From Lamellibrachia columna (lineage: Eukaryota > Annelida > Polychaeta > Sabellida > Siboglinidae), in contig OY759268.1 of assembly GCA_963662155.1 (NCBI GenBank), positions 53,952,457-54,016,456 of the forward strand: a stretch of DNA of 64,000 bases, given 5' to 3'. Of this stretch, positions 10,887 to 21,930 are shown one piece after another; the stretch's first letter is position 1, and each line of letters opens with the position of its first letter. The notes below the pieces were generated by a model. That model saw only the letters and a program-made list of their open reading frames with translations. It was not told the DNA's origin and searched no databases. Both the position numbers and the translations under genes were made by a program.

Positions 10887-11196
10887 ATAATGTGATCATC
10901 GTGTGGTCATTGTGTGGTCATCATGGTCATCGGGATGTGCTAGAGTATAGTAGTAGTCGTATATATCTATGATGATGTATGTATATATGTATGTAATGCA
11001 CCGTATATATGTGATGTATATAAGAAAAAATATTAAAGAAATGTTGTACGTATCGATGCGTTTATGCGTCTCGTGTGGCTATGTTTCGTCATCGCACGTA
11101 CAGGTACATAATATATTAGCATTATAGATATATTCGTCATCGCACGTACAGGTACATAATATATTAGCATTATAGATATATTCGCATCGACGCGTC
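10887..11196 (+). promoter_or_regulatory. intergenic region with TATA-like element and a 48-nt duplication
   Basis: A non-coding stretch between two plus-strand genes. It contains repeated gtggtcat words at ~10,893-10,925 and a TATA-box-like gtatataag at ~11,013-11,022. A near-exact ~60-nt direct duplication of a sequence containing cgtacaggtacataatata lies at ~11,080-11,182. Position and composition fit a promoter for the 11,197 gene; this is inference. Confidence 0.4.
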
Positions 11197-11752
11197 GTGC
11201 GTGCACACGTATGCATCATGCGACTACCTGTGTTCTACAACGTGATAGGTATGCTATTAATCGTCGCCTATATGGTACTGACGAAGCATCGCGTAGTAGC
11301 GTTTGATATCACTAATGTGCCGACATCGATCAATCGCATTAACTGCAGTGTGTATATGTCACGTGCTGGTGTATTACCGGAAAACTCGATGTCCTATGTA
11401 CATACGATACGCATACCCTGGCCGAACATAACGTTCACACCGCTGGAGCGTCAATCGAGTAATACGATACAAGCGCGATTGTTACAATGCGTATCGCACA
11501 ATACAATGATCGATGATATGAACGCAATATTCACGGATCGCATACGTATCCTGCGCGAAAGCTTATTATTGTCACGTGCGATGATACCGAGTCTCGGTAA
11601 CGTGGACCGACATCCGACAAAGCAACGTTATCGACGCGACGCCAGTAAATCGCTTGGGTCCGATTTCTGTAAGATGATGTATAATTCCGCGAGCGATAAC
11701 TCGATACTCGGTACACTTGGCAAAGTAACGAACGCGCTAATGGGCGCACCGT

Positions 11753-11850
11753 CGACGGCAGACATCATCACCGTCGACGGCAGACATCATCACCGTCGAC
11801 GGCAGACATCATCACCGTCGACGGCAGACATCATCACCGTCGACGGCAGA
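11753..11850 (+). repeat. 22-nt tandem array, about 4 copies
   Basis: Units tcaccgtcgacggcagacatca inside the fusion-protein-like gene, soon after the basic cleavage site. The length is not a multiple of three, so the array shifts the frame. Confidence 0.93.
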
Positions 11851-11981
11851 TATCATCACGAGTGCAGAACACGTGTGCGAAATGGGCGCGTTGAGTAAGC
11901 TGAACGCGGATGAAATAGTAAAATCGAATACGCGTCTCACGTCGTTCATGGAACTGAGTCAAAAAGAACTACAGAACATCG

Positions 11982-12600
11982 ACGGAGGTCTGGCATCGAT
12001 AAACAAACGTATAATCGATACTAACAAACATAGTCGGAGGTCTGGCATCGATAAACAAACGTATAACCGATGCTAACAAACATAGTCGGAGGACTGGCAT
12101 CGATAACAAACGTATAACCGATACTAACAAACATCGTCGGAGGACTGGCATCGATAAACAAACGTATAACCGATACTAACAAACATCGTCGGAGGACTGG
12201 CATCGATAAAGAAACGTATAACCGATACTAACAAACATCGTCGGAGGACTGGCATCGATAAACAAACGTATAACCGACACTAACAAACATTGTCCGAGGA
12301 TTGGCATCGATAAAAAACGTATAACCGATTCTAACAAACATCGTCGGAGGACTGGCATCGATAACAAACGTATAACCGATACTAACAAACATCGTCGGAG
12401 GACTGGCATCGATAAACAAACGTATAACCGATACTAACAAACATCGTCGGAGTACTGGCATCGATAAAGAAACGTATAACCGATACTAACAAACATCGTC
12501 GGAGGACTGGCATCGATAAACAAACGTATAACCGATACTAACAAACATCGTCGGAGGACTGGCATCGATAAACAAACGTATAACCGATACTAACAAACAA
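11982..12600 (+). repeat. 52-nt tandem array, about 12 copies
   Basis: Units contain ggcatcgataaacaaacgta and aaccgatactaacaaacatc. One-base deletions in several copies (ataacaaac versus ataaacaaac) show independent drift. The unit corresponds to the stalk coding sequence that precedes it (residues GGLASINKRI). A 52-nt length breaks the frame at every copy. Confidence 0.95.
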
Positions 12601-14003
12601 ATGTTGCTAGTGGCAAAAGGACTCGAGCAGGCAACGAACGACTTACGTAAGCAGATTATGTTAACGCAAGAAGCCAGTGCCCTATCGGTGGCCCTTGGAA
12701 CGTCGACACAAGTCACGGATGTGTGTATGACACGTTTGGAGGAAGACATCGCGGATTGGCGAATCAATTTAATAACGCTCATGGTTGGAAATCTATCACA
12801 ATTTTTTTTAACGGACGATGTTAAGCAGTATTTTGGCGCATGCACTAAAGGAGATTAACATTTACGGACACGACATATTCGAATTGTCGCATAGTAATCC
12901 GAGTTTCTATTATCAAATACAGCGTACGCTTTACACGCAGAGCGATCAGTATTTGTACATTACAATGCATATACCGTTAACATCGGTCGGCGGCATTTTG
13001 GCTATCTATCGTCTCGACGTCATACCGCTCTCGATAAATAACACACACGGCGAAAGGACACGTATATTAGGTCTACCGGCCTATTTAACGGTGACACCGA
13101 ATGCCGAATACTACACCGAACTGACGAATGCGCAATACTTACAATGTGACACGGGACACGTCAAAATGTGTACAACAGCTACGCTGTTGCGTCATCGCAA
13201 TACACTGAGTTGCGCTGCGAATATCTATTATGACATACCGGAACAAATATTAGAACTGTGCGATATACGCTACTCGTCCGTAGAACAATATAACGGAAAT
13301 GCTAAACGTATCGACTATTCGGCAAGGTATTTGGTGTACGGCGTCAATATTAGCGCTACGTGGAGTTTGAATTGTCCGCTCGACAAAGACAGCGCACGTG
13401 TCGCGCGAGCAATGGAACCGTGGAATACGTGTATCATACAATTACCGTGTATGTGTTCGTTGTCGACGAAAGAATTCGTCATACCTATGCGTCTCAGTGA
13501 TTGTTCAGTAATGACAAGTAGTATCAGTACCACAATTGTTTACGCCTTCCCGATTAATCTCGCCATGTATCATACGTTTCCACGAGACGTCGAAATACAG
13601 CGAATAACTGGTAGTTCAATGCGCTACGACCGCATGTGGTCACACGAACTACCAACGTTTCACGTCGTAGAATCTAATTGGACGGACGTGATGACGATCG
13701 ACGACGAACACGCATGGAAATTGAATAAACTAACTATAGTAGATACAGTATACGCCACTAAAGCCGATCATTTATGGCACAAAATACGCGACATGTCCGA
13801 TTTTTCGTACAACAATTTAAACGATATAAAAAATAATATCATGAACGGTTTCGGTGGCAAGATCTTTAACGCAGTAAGCATAACGGGCGGTGTCACTGGA
13901 ATGATGGTGATGGCTATCCTGGCGTGTATCTGTTCTATGTACAACTGCTATTGACACACACGATAACGTAAACATTTCGTAGCGTACGTATACCATTCCG
14001 ACA

Positions 14004-15630
14004 ATGGCATCCGTAGTCAGTATCTTAATAGCGGCGATTGTGTCAGCGGGAATCTGCGCCATGTACACGTGCGGTGTCGTCCAACCGACAATAGCGTCGA
14101 GTAATTACGGTGTGTACTTTCACAAAGAAGCTCGCATAGTACAACGTCGAAACAGTGATACGTACAAACATATATTTCGACTCGCCGTTCCTAATATAAC
14201 GTATACTGCGCTTACGTATTATACATGCGATACTGTAGCGTTTTCGTTTTCGACGTGTATGGAACTCAACAATCGTATACGCGCATTGAATAAATATGCT
14301 GAGAATGAACACGCGACGGCTCTCGCACAACTGCGTTTTGTGGACACGTTTGTTTTACCTCATGCTGCCGACACTACGATACGTCGCCGACGAGACGTAC
14401 GACAATCGCCAGCAATATTCTATCGTGCGAATGACGACTATACTACTACAACTACGGCGGCGCATACGAAACGACATAGAGTTAAACGCGGGTGGTTTAC
14501 TGGCATTATACGTCGCGTTCAACAGGGCTACGCCGATCTGTTACACAAACTGGGTCTCGACCAACGTGACGCGATGATCGAACAACTGCAAAACGCGCGC
14601 GATTTAGTGTCGCTTAACACACGCGCAGTAATGCGTTACAATAATCGTGAACGCGATTAACACCACCTTTACGATTACGGAATCACGTATAGCATCTATA
14701 GCACACAATCTCGAAATATTAAACAACGTACAATCCATGTTGCACACGCGAATCGTACCGGCTATAGTAGACTTTCGGTATAGTATACGTCGTATTGCGA
14801 GTACGGCACGTGCCTGGGTAGTTGGTGTTCAGGCACTATTACGCGGAGAATTGACAATGCATCTTGTATCGTACGAAACCATGCAGAATCTCTACGATTA
14901 TATCACGCAACACGTGCTAACGGATAGTGCTTATAAAGGATTTCTTCTATACACCAATGTCGCCGGTACGTATCGATTTAGCGATATTCTATATATGCGT
15001 AGCGAATACGGTATAGACGTACAGGTTGATATACCGCTTCAATATATCGGCAACATACTACATACTATATCGTATGACAAGCGTTCCAGTATCGGCGCTG
15101 TCCGGATATGTTCGGATCATAGGGTAAAGTGTTGCTATTTCTTGTATCGCCGCATATGTTAATGATAATGGCTGTTTGTATAGCGGCGGCACAATGTATG
15201 CCGTGTTGTACTCGCGATACGAAAGACTGTTTGTACAGCGGCAGCACAATGTATGCCGTGTTGTATTCGCGATACGAAAGACTGTTTGTACAGCGGCGGC
15301 ACAATGTATGCCGTGTTGTATTCGCGATACGAAAGACTGTTTGTGTAGCGGCGGCACAATGTATGCCGTGTTGTACTCGCGATACGAAAGACTGTTTGTA
15401 TAGCGGCGGCACAATGTATACCGTGTTGTATTCGCGAAATGAAAGACTGTTGCGAAAGTAAGGCCTATCGTAATACGATCTTGCGAACAAATAAAAAATA
15501 TACGATAGTAGCCATGAGTATTAGTACTGAATCGGATAAGAGTAATCCAAGTACCACGGATGATGATGATGATGATGATGATGATACGGATGATAGCGGG
15601 GATGATTACGTTGATGCTGCTCGTGCGTAA
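14004..15630 (+). pseudogene. class I fusion-glycoprotein-like gene (F/Env type), copy 2, frameshifted
   Basis: The ATG at 14,004 opens a signal peptide (VVSILIAAIVSAGICAMYTC). About 130 ectodomain residues with an NIT sequon follow, then RRRRD and, at ~14,473-14,490, a second basic cluster KRHRVKRG. The residues behind it (GWFTGIIRRVQQGY) could be a fusion-peptide region, followed by a long helical stretch. The frame ends at 14,660. The next (14,647-15,162) continues with heptad-like helices and a GELTMHL...VDIPL stretch typical of F/Env ectodomains. A third frame from 15,129 encodes an anchor ([20 protein letters not shown]), then a 55-nt array, then a short acidic tail with a (GAT)n-coded Asp run ending at 15,630. 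Three frame changes are needed. The Cys-rich ectodomain seen in copy 1 is missing between ~15,060 and 15,130. Confidence 0.55.
15172..15452 (+). repeat. 55-nt tandem array, 5 copies
   Basis: Units containing agcggcggcacaatgtatgc and gcgatacgaaagactgtttg. The array sits directly behind the membrane-anchor coding stretch of the second fusion-protein-like gene and copies its membrane-proximal Cys-rich codons. A length of 55 is not a multiple of three. Confidence 0.95.
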
Positions 15631-15657
15631 CACGGAATATCGCATTGTACAATCCGA

Positions 15658-15793
<136 letters not shown>

Positions 15794-16313
15794 GTTTATT
15801 AAAAACAATATCAATGTGCGTTCGATGTGTGCTATTACGTAAACCGATATATACGGTTTATGTTCGTGATGCGTACACGTAACGTTCATTCAGTATCCAT
15901 CGTTTGCGTTCTCATCATGCGGCAGCACCGTTCGAGTCACGTGACCCAATAATCGAGAACGTTTCCCCTGCTGTCCTCCGTATACCGGTGTCTTCGTTAA
16001 CGCTGCAGTAGTCGAATCCGCGGTTCTGGCAACGTCGTCACCAATAGAAATGTCACTAGTGTTGACGTCCGTCTCATGGGATGCGTGACGCGTTCCGACC
16101 TGTATTCGATGATGTTTTGTAACCGTTCCGCCGTCATCAGTAGTCTCGGATGTCGAACACTTCTGTCGTCGTCGGCGGCGTCCGTCTCGTCGGGCTAATG
16201 TAAACGGTGTGATACCTTTCGACGGGTGTTCGTTAACAGACTCTAAGAATCGTTCACGCGGATCATCGATTACGGTATTCATTGTGACATTCTGTTGACG
16301 CGATACCACGTGT

Positions 16314-16459
16314 CCCATGTATTCGGAGTATACAGCTAGTGAAAGAGCAGTAGCAACAGTAGCAGACTGTGTCGTGACGTCTGTACGATATGTATTCGGA
16401 GTATACAGTTAGTGAAAGAGCAGTAGCAACAGTAGCAGACTGTGTCGTGGCATCTATAC
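16314..16459 (-). repeat. 73-nt duplication, 2 copies
   Basis: A ~73-nt unit containing gtattcggagtatacag and gtagcaacagtagcagactg occurs twice in tandem. It shifts the minus-strand frame between the pieces at 16,622-16,320 and 16,318-15,890. Confidence 0.9.
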
Positions 16460-16614
16460 GATATGCCTTGTTAATACTGACGTGTGTCACTTCGATTGAT
16501 TCGTTAATCTCGTCGTCGTCGCATGGCGGATACGTTGATGTTATGCATTCGATCAGCACGTGCGCTATTCGGTTCTGTACAGACAAATGCTCGATCACGC
16601 TACAGAAGACAGCC

Positions 16615-16688
16615 GCTTTCACACAGTACGTACTTTCACACAGTACGTACTTTCACACAGTACGTACTTTCACACAGTACGTACTTTC
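16615..16688. repeat. 17-nt tandem array, 4 copies
   Basis: tttcacacagtacgtac repeated four times. It lies between two minus-strand coding pieces and is not a multiple of three. A 10-nt array (cgtacatggt, four copies) lies at 17,097-17,137 and marks another frame change of the same gene. Confidence 0.93.
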
Positions 16689-18034
16689 TGTCGCGTTCGT
16701 ACAAAAAACAGTTCGTTACGATGTAGTATACACGTAACGTATACGATACTACATTACCGTCATTACACGTCGCACGAGCATCACTCAATAGACGATAGAG
16801 GACGATATTCGATGTACGTGGCTTTCTAATCCAATACAGAGCAGTTCGTCATCGGCAAACGGTACGTCTTGATTTCCGTACAATTCCACGAACGCTCCGC
16901 AGATGTCTCCAATGGGAACAGTAAAGGCGAATGCGTTCTGTGTATCTATAACGTAGCTGTCGTCATTCAAGAGATACATACTGCTGTTGGTCAGTCCTTT
17001 AAAAATACACGGTGTACTATCGGTCTGATATACGTATTCGCCGATTTCGACCAATGTAGCACGTTCGGTAACAATTCGACGGCACCGTACATGCCACGCG
17101 TACATGGTCGTACATGGTCGTACATGGTCGTACATAGTCGTAGATTTGTCACTGCGTCGGCGCATACGTCCGCTGTGTCGCCACCATACGATGTTGCAGT
17201 CACGAACGTGAGTTCAATTACTATAGCTTCATCGTTACCGACATCGCGCATGCGTAGATCTATACGATGACTGTTGGTTGCAGCCGATGGGTATAATTCA
17301 TCATCCAATCATTCGTCCCCGTCGTTGCATCGGATGTCGGTATTGCAGCGTACACACCGTGTTGAATGGCGTCGATGTAGAGATTCCATAATCGACACGA
17401 ACTTGTGGACGTCGGAAACCGATACGTGCGATTGTCGTCTGTTGGCTGCAATTCGGATAACCGTGTCACAACATACGCGGCGTCGTACATACGATACGGT
17501 AGCAGTATGTCGATCATCACTGTATGCGCTACCGTTTGTATCAGTTGTCGCATGCGTTCGTCGTACATACGTTTGTTATGTACGGCCGCATAAGGTCGCA
17601 TCATCGCCGATTGCGCAGATGCGATGAACGTGTTTGCGACGACGTTAATCGTACCCCATGACCTGGACCGGATGATGTCGTTGTCATCGATAGCACTGCG
17701 CGTGTCGCGGCGATAGCACGTACATCGCGTATATTCTGCGCGTCAATATATCGATGCAATGTTGTGACGATATGACGTTCATACGCGGTCGTCCGTAAAC
17801 GTTGCGCGGCCGGTACGATATAGGGACCCGGAAGAGTAGCGATGGGTTATCGCTTCGGACAGGCATTGTTTGCAAGCATGTTCTTAACGGGAATTTTTCG
17901 TATTCCCAATGCCACCGGCGATGTTCACGTCTCTACGCTGCTGCACGAGTATTTGCCGAGCAGAAAAACGCGTAGCGTATTGGCGCAGAACGTACAGAGT
18001 TGCACATGCGCCGGTCTTTGTACATCAAAGCGTC

Positions 18035-18402
18035 GAGGTATTTGTGTCGTGTCCGTACCGTCGATGTAACATACGTCGCGTGTCGTGTCCGTACCGTCGA
18101 TGTAACATATGTCGCGTGTCGTGTCCGTACCGTCGATGTAACATACGTCGTGTGTCGTGTCCGTACCGTCGACGTAACATAGGTCGCGTGTCGTGTACGT
18201 ACCGTCGATGTAACATACGTCGTGTGTCGTGTCCGTACCGTCGATGTAACATACGTCGCGTGTCGTGTCCGTACCGTCGATGTAACATACGTCGTGTGTC
18301 GTGTCCGTACCGTCGATGTAACGTACGTCGTGTGTCGTGTCCGTACCGTCGATGTAGCATACGTCGTGTGTCGTGTCCGTACCGTCGATGTAACATACGT
18401 CG
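18035..18402 (-). repeat. 36-nt tandem array, 10 copies
   Basis: Units encode 12 residues on the minus strand (VCYIDGTDTTRD type). Ten copies are countable, with His/Arg and single-base changes. It lies downstream of the KKxY-like region of the polymerase remnant. All three minus-strand frames and the plus frames stay largely open, which produces several shadow ORFs. Confidence 0.95.
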
Positions 18403-18704
18403 CGTGAACGAACTGTTGCTATGTTGGAGTTAGCGCCTGGTCCATGTAACGTGACGCGCATACTACTCGTAATATCGCACAACGGCACGATCCCTGTGTG
18501 ATGGCGTCGCCGAAGTATAGGAATAACGCAAGTCCGCGTACGTCCGACTGATAGAGCAGTTTCCATGCTATTTCTTGGCACCGCGTTTGCCTGCGAGTTG
18601 TATCCAGTTTCTTTCCACTCATACCTGCAATATGTAAGCCTTCTTTGCCAGTATAAATATACCATCTTCTCGAGCATTAGTTTCGTCGGTGCACGGTAGA
18701 GTGG

Positions 18705-18800
18705 ACGCAATGTCGCAGTGCCTTCGTTACAATGTCGCAGTGCCTTCGTTATAATATCGCAGTGCCTTCGTTACAATGTCGCAGTGCCTTCGTTACAAAG
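18705..18800 (-). repeat. 22-nt tandem array, 4 copies
   Basis: caatgtcgcagtgccttcgtta repeated four times within the polymerase remnant, between motif C and the KKxY-like region. It breaks the frame. Confidence 0.93.
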
Positions 18801-19407
18801 CGCCGCGAGGTGTACACAGCGTTTGCTTAATGCAGACACCAGTTCACAAACGGTCATGTGGTTTCTGATGTGTGTTCGCGTGCACAAACACCATTGAGTG
18901 TTCGGACGGTCATGTCGTCAGATGTTCGTCGTACCTGGGAACATTGACATTCTCGGCATTCGTCTTATTCGCATCTCTACTCAGATCATTCGCGTTGCGC
19001 ATTTCGACACCGAGCGTCGTACAGGACCGATATAACGGCCGTTGGTGAGAGAACATTCAAAAAGAGCGAATCCGTATCAGCGGACGTACGTTCTGCTACA
19101 CTCCGAATAGCATTGCGTGCCGATGTAGTAGTGGCTCCACCTACCGACGCTTGCAAATAGAGCAACACTCCATACATTGCGTTGTTTTCGATCTTCACCG
19201 ATAACTGTTGTGTATCGCAGGGGGCTTCGGTATCGCTGTCCTGGTCACGCTCGGCTTGCGCACGTGCCGTTTTGTACATTCGTCGCAGTGCTTTCATGTC
19301 TGTCGATATCATATTCGATAATGCTATAACATATCTTTCGGATACGAGCGGTTCTCGTCTGGTGATCTTGTGTGCACGACGTACGTTCTTGAACGTTTGT
19401 GGTTTGT

Positions 19408-19769
19408 TCGGTCGCGGCGCCACGGGTCCTGTTTCTGCGGATTCTTAGATAGAGCTGATCTCAGTGATCTCGTAGTCGATGCCTTCACGTAAATTGTTCG
19501 GTCGCGGCGCCACGGGTCCTGTTTCTGCGGACTCTTGGATAGAGCTGATCTCGATGATCTCGTAGTCGATGCCTTCACGTAAATTGTTCGGTCGCGGCGC
19601 AACGAGTCCTGTTTCTGCGGACTCTTGGATAGAGCTGATCTCGGTGATCTCGTAGTCGATGCCTTCACGTAATTTGTTCGGTCACGGTGCCACGGGTCCT
19701 GTTTCTGCGGACCCTTGGATAGTGCTGATCTCGATGATCTCGTAGTCGATGCCTTCACGTAAATCGTTC
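19408..19769 (-). repeat. 90-nt tandem array, 4 copies, in the polymerase frame
   Basis: Four 90-nt units containing cgcggcgccacgggtcctgt and ctcgtagtcgatgccttcac. On the minus strand, in the same frame as motifs A and B, they encode 30 residues (LREGIDYEIIEISS and onward). In-frame stops occur in the first and last units. The array lies between polymerase motifs A and B, where one such segment would be expected. Confidence 0.95.
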
Positions 19770-20496
19770 GTCGCGATGTATTCCCACGTCGTCATAGCCG
19801 ACAAACACAGGTTATGTTCTTACATCAATGACGGATACTGCGACGAAAAGTCAAATGTGGCGTACATATTATTAAACATTCCAATGTTGTTAGCGGTCAT
19901 ACCGGCTCCCATCTGTGTTTTTTCGAAATCAACATCAACATCCTTTTCGCACCCCGGATGCAACATATTTTCGAGGCGTTCGATCGTCACACATGGTACC
20001 GTCGGCAGCATAAGTACGCCATCACGAGCGTCACACTTTGCGAGTATATTCAACACGTTATACGTCGATCGTTGCATGAACAATTCTCGTGCGGACATCC
20101 CGTTGATACGCGATATGGCCACGTAGAAGTCGTTTACTTTCGTCACGCGTAACAGTAACATTACGAGCAGCCTATCCATGAGACAGTAGGCTAGCAGCAG
20201 TTCTACGTCGTCCGTGTTTCCAGTGCGCAGGTAATGTTGTGTCACAACCGAACTAGAAGCGTGTGGTCATCATGAATCAAAGAGGGGAATGTAGGTGACA
20301 TGCCGCACCCATTCGTTTTTTCTTGCATCAACAAGTTGCTGTGCTGGCGTGGTTGTCATAGATAGGCCGAGCCGAAATCAAGTTTACACGCAGCAGAAGG
20401 TCACAATGCCGGCTGTAGTCAACCATGTGTTTCTACATTCTCACACACCCACTGCACTATGGGTGATTGCAATTGTGATTGTGATTGTGGTTGCGC

Positions 20497-20545
<49 letters not shown>

Positions 20546-20689
20546 TGTGCCTGTGGAAGGCACAGAAGTATTAGGGACACGTCAAAGTCGTATGTAGCAT
20601 AAGTGAGTCACAAGGATATGGGGGTCATATACAAATTACGTACGCAAGCAGTAACAGAGATTTGTGCATGGTGTTCGTACATGATCTCT

Positions 20690-20872
20690 GTGCTGCTGCG
20701 TACCGTAGGCCCTTCACTGCGTACCGTAGGCCATACACTGCGTACCGTAGACCCTTCACTGCGTACCGTGGGCCCTACACTGTGTACCGTAGGCCCTACA
20801 CTGTGTACCGTGGGCCCTACACTGTGTACCGTAGGCCCTACACTGTGTACCGTAGGCCCTACACTGGGCAGG
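20690..20872. repeat. 21-nt minisatellite in LINE copy A
   Basis: Eight or nine copies of a 21-nt unit (gtaggccctacactgtgtac type; ctgtg/ctgcg and ctaca/cttca variants). Copy B at 46,460-46,612 has fewer copies with a different arrangement, so the array is length-variable between element copies. A (gcgt)n run lies upstream at 20,500-20,545. Confidence 0.9.
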
Positions 20873-21674
20873 CACGTCGGCCGCAAGTGGCACTGCTGGA
20901 ACAGAAACAGTAAAAATAACACGAGTAAGAAACACGGCTGAGCGAGTAGATTGTGCCCAGTTCCACCGCCAGGTGCTGTGGCCATGTGTAAAATAATACT
21001 ACAAACACGTCAACATGGCAGAACACACAGTACGGAAGAAATCTCTGTACATGTACCGTTGTTTTATTAACACATTGCAATGCAATAATGCTTTATTCGT
21101 CCGACAAGAAAATTACAGTGCCGATCGACACTTACAACACGATGGAAACAAAACCTTGAACATTATGTCAAGAGTTGGCACATCACATATATACAGTATA
21201 AATCAAAGGTTATTGAATCACATATTTGTGTACAATTTAGCGTTAAGAATAGAAATGGCAGAGGGTAAAAAGAATACTTGTAGCAGTTTGAGGGAGTAAA
21301 ACACTGCTGCTTCTGTGACTGAGCCTTGAATAAAATTCCACGTGGAGGAGGTGCGAGAGGTCTTGGGGTGTTTAAAAAAATATGTAACACTTTCCTACGA
21401 TATAAAGCCTGAAAGTTGTCTAACTGTCTACCAACAATACGACTGGCTCTATGTATGACTTTATCCACCCTCCTTTGATCATGTTCTGAAACATTCCCAC
21501 CCCAACAGGCTGCCCCAGTAGAGAAAGTACTGGAAATTACTATATTATAAAACATCAGAAGAAGATCCGCACTGACTCCAAACCTCTTGAACTTCCTGAA
21601 ACAGCACATCCTTGAATTTACTTTTTTCATCATGCTCTCATTGTTCTAATTCCAATTAAGTTTTGAATCAATCA

Positions 21675-21930
21675 CAATACCCAGGTATTTGTAAGTATCA
21701 TCTCTCACCACCTCTTCACCCTTAATACAAACAGGTTGAGGAGGTGTTTGTAAGTATCATCTCTCACCACCTCTTCACCCTTAATACAAACATGTTGAGG
21801 AGGTGTTTGTAAGTATCATCTCTCACCGCCTCTTCACCCTTAATACAAACAGGTTGAGGAGGTATTTGTAAGTATCATCTCTCACCACCTCTTCACCCTT
21901 AATACAAACAGGTTGAGGAGGTGTTTGCTT
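21675..21930. repeat. 59-nt tandem array in LINE copy A, 4 copies
   Basis: tttgtaagtatcatctctca...gttgaggaggtg repeated four times; LINE copy B has two copies at 47,430-47,553. It lies between the two reverse transcriptase pieces and interrupts the coding frame. Confidence 0.92.

Larger units (their letters stand above)
11197..13954 (+). pseudogene. class I fusion-glycoprotein-like gene (F/Env type), copy 1, broken by repeats
   Basis: Start at 11,197 or the ATG at 11,218. A hydrophobic signal segment (VIGMLLIVAYMVL) is followed by ~120 ectodomain residues and a dibasic, furin-like RYRRDA at ~11,630-11,647. Helix-rich pieces at 11,873-12,050 and 12,601-12,850 follow, separated by two arrays. 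A Cys-rich ectodomain (12,818-13,800) has an IPL-containing strand region, a CMC pair and NIS/NWT sequons. The C-terminal anchor is GMMVMAILACICSMY, ending at 13,954. Signal, cleavage site, stalk, Cys-rich domain and anchor match the layout of baculovirus F and insect retrovirus Env proteins; the family call rests on layout and a few local patterns, not on a search. At least three frame changes (about 11,850, within the 52-nt array, about 12,815) make it a pseudogene. It is followed after 50 nt by a second gene of the same type. Confidence 0.55.
15890..17925 (-). pseudogene. minus-strand structural-type protein, unrecognised, several frames
   Basis: Reading the minus strand downwards: ~17,910-17,640 (GIRKIPVKNMLANNACPKR, then a stop, then a Pro/Gly and helical stretch), 17,660-17,260 (NVVANTFIASAQSAMM to TVIV), 17,165-16,785 and 16,622-16,320, then 16,318-15,890. 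The last has a basic cluster GRRRRRQK and ends NANDGY. The pieces read as one long soluble protein interrupted by at least four frame changes, three of them next to small tandem repeats. Hydrophilic beta-rich sequence, lack of signal or membrane segments and position behind the polymerase would fit a capsid protein, but no motif proves this. Coding direction is chosen for continuity with the polymerase strand and the longer conserved-looking runs. Confidence 0.35.
18419..20245 (-). pseudogene. family B DNA polymerase remnant, herpesvirus-like, N-terminus removed
   Basis: The minus strand from 20,245 keeps one frame to 18,986 with three in-frame stops (19,820-19,822; 19,682-19,684; 19,445-19,447). 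In order it shows an Exo III-like YCLMDRLL (~20,165-20,188), motif A DFSSQYPSLM (~19,823-19,852), and an HNLC box just after the first stop. The last is typical of herpesvirus and eukaryotic replicative B polymerases. A 30-residue repeat follows, then motif B KIENNAMYG (19,169-19,195) and motif C with DTDS (19,067-19,078). The B-C distance is shorter than usual, so an internal deletion is likely. A KKAY segment at ~18,630-18,650 followed by GMSGKK (18,605-18,622) matches the KKxY region; it sits across frame changes. Exo I, Exo II and everything before are missing because a LINE abuts at 20,246. Replicative function is impossible. Placement near herpesviruses, possibly the mollusc/amphioxus lineage, is inference. 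Confidence 0.82.

Noticed and set aside
18035..18402. Polymerase motif C in the DGTDT repeat
   Set aside because: A proper DTDS motif in the right order after motif B is present at 19,067-19,078.
17842..18433. Plus-strand ORFs at 17.84-18.43 kb as real genes
   Set aside because: The second half is the 36-nt repeat read backwards; the first is short and opposes the polymerase strand. Not fully excluded for 17,842-17,960.
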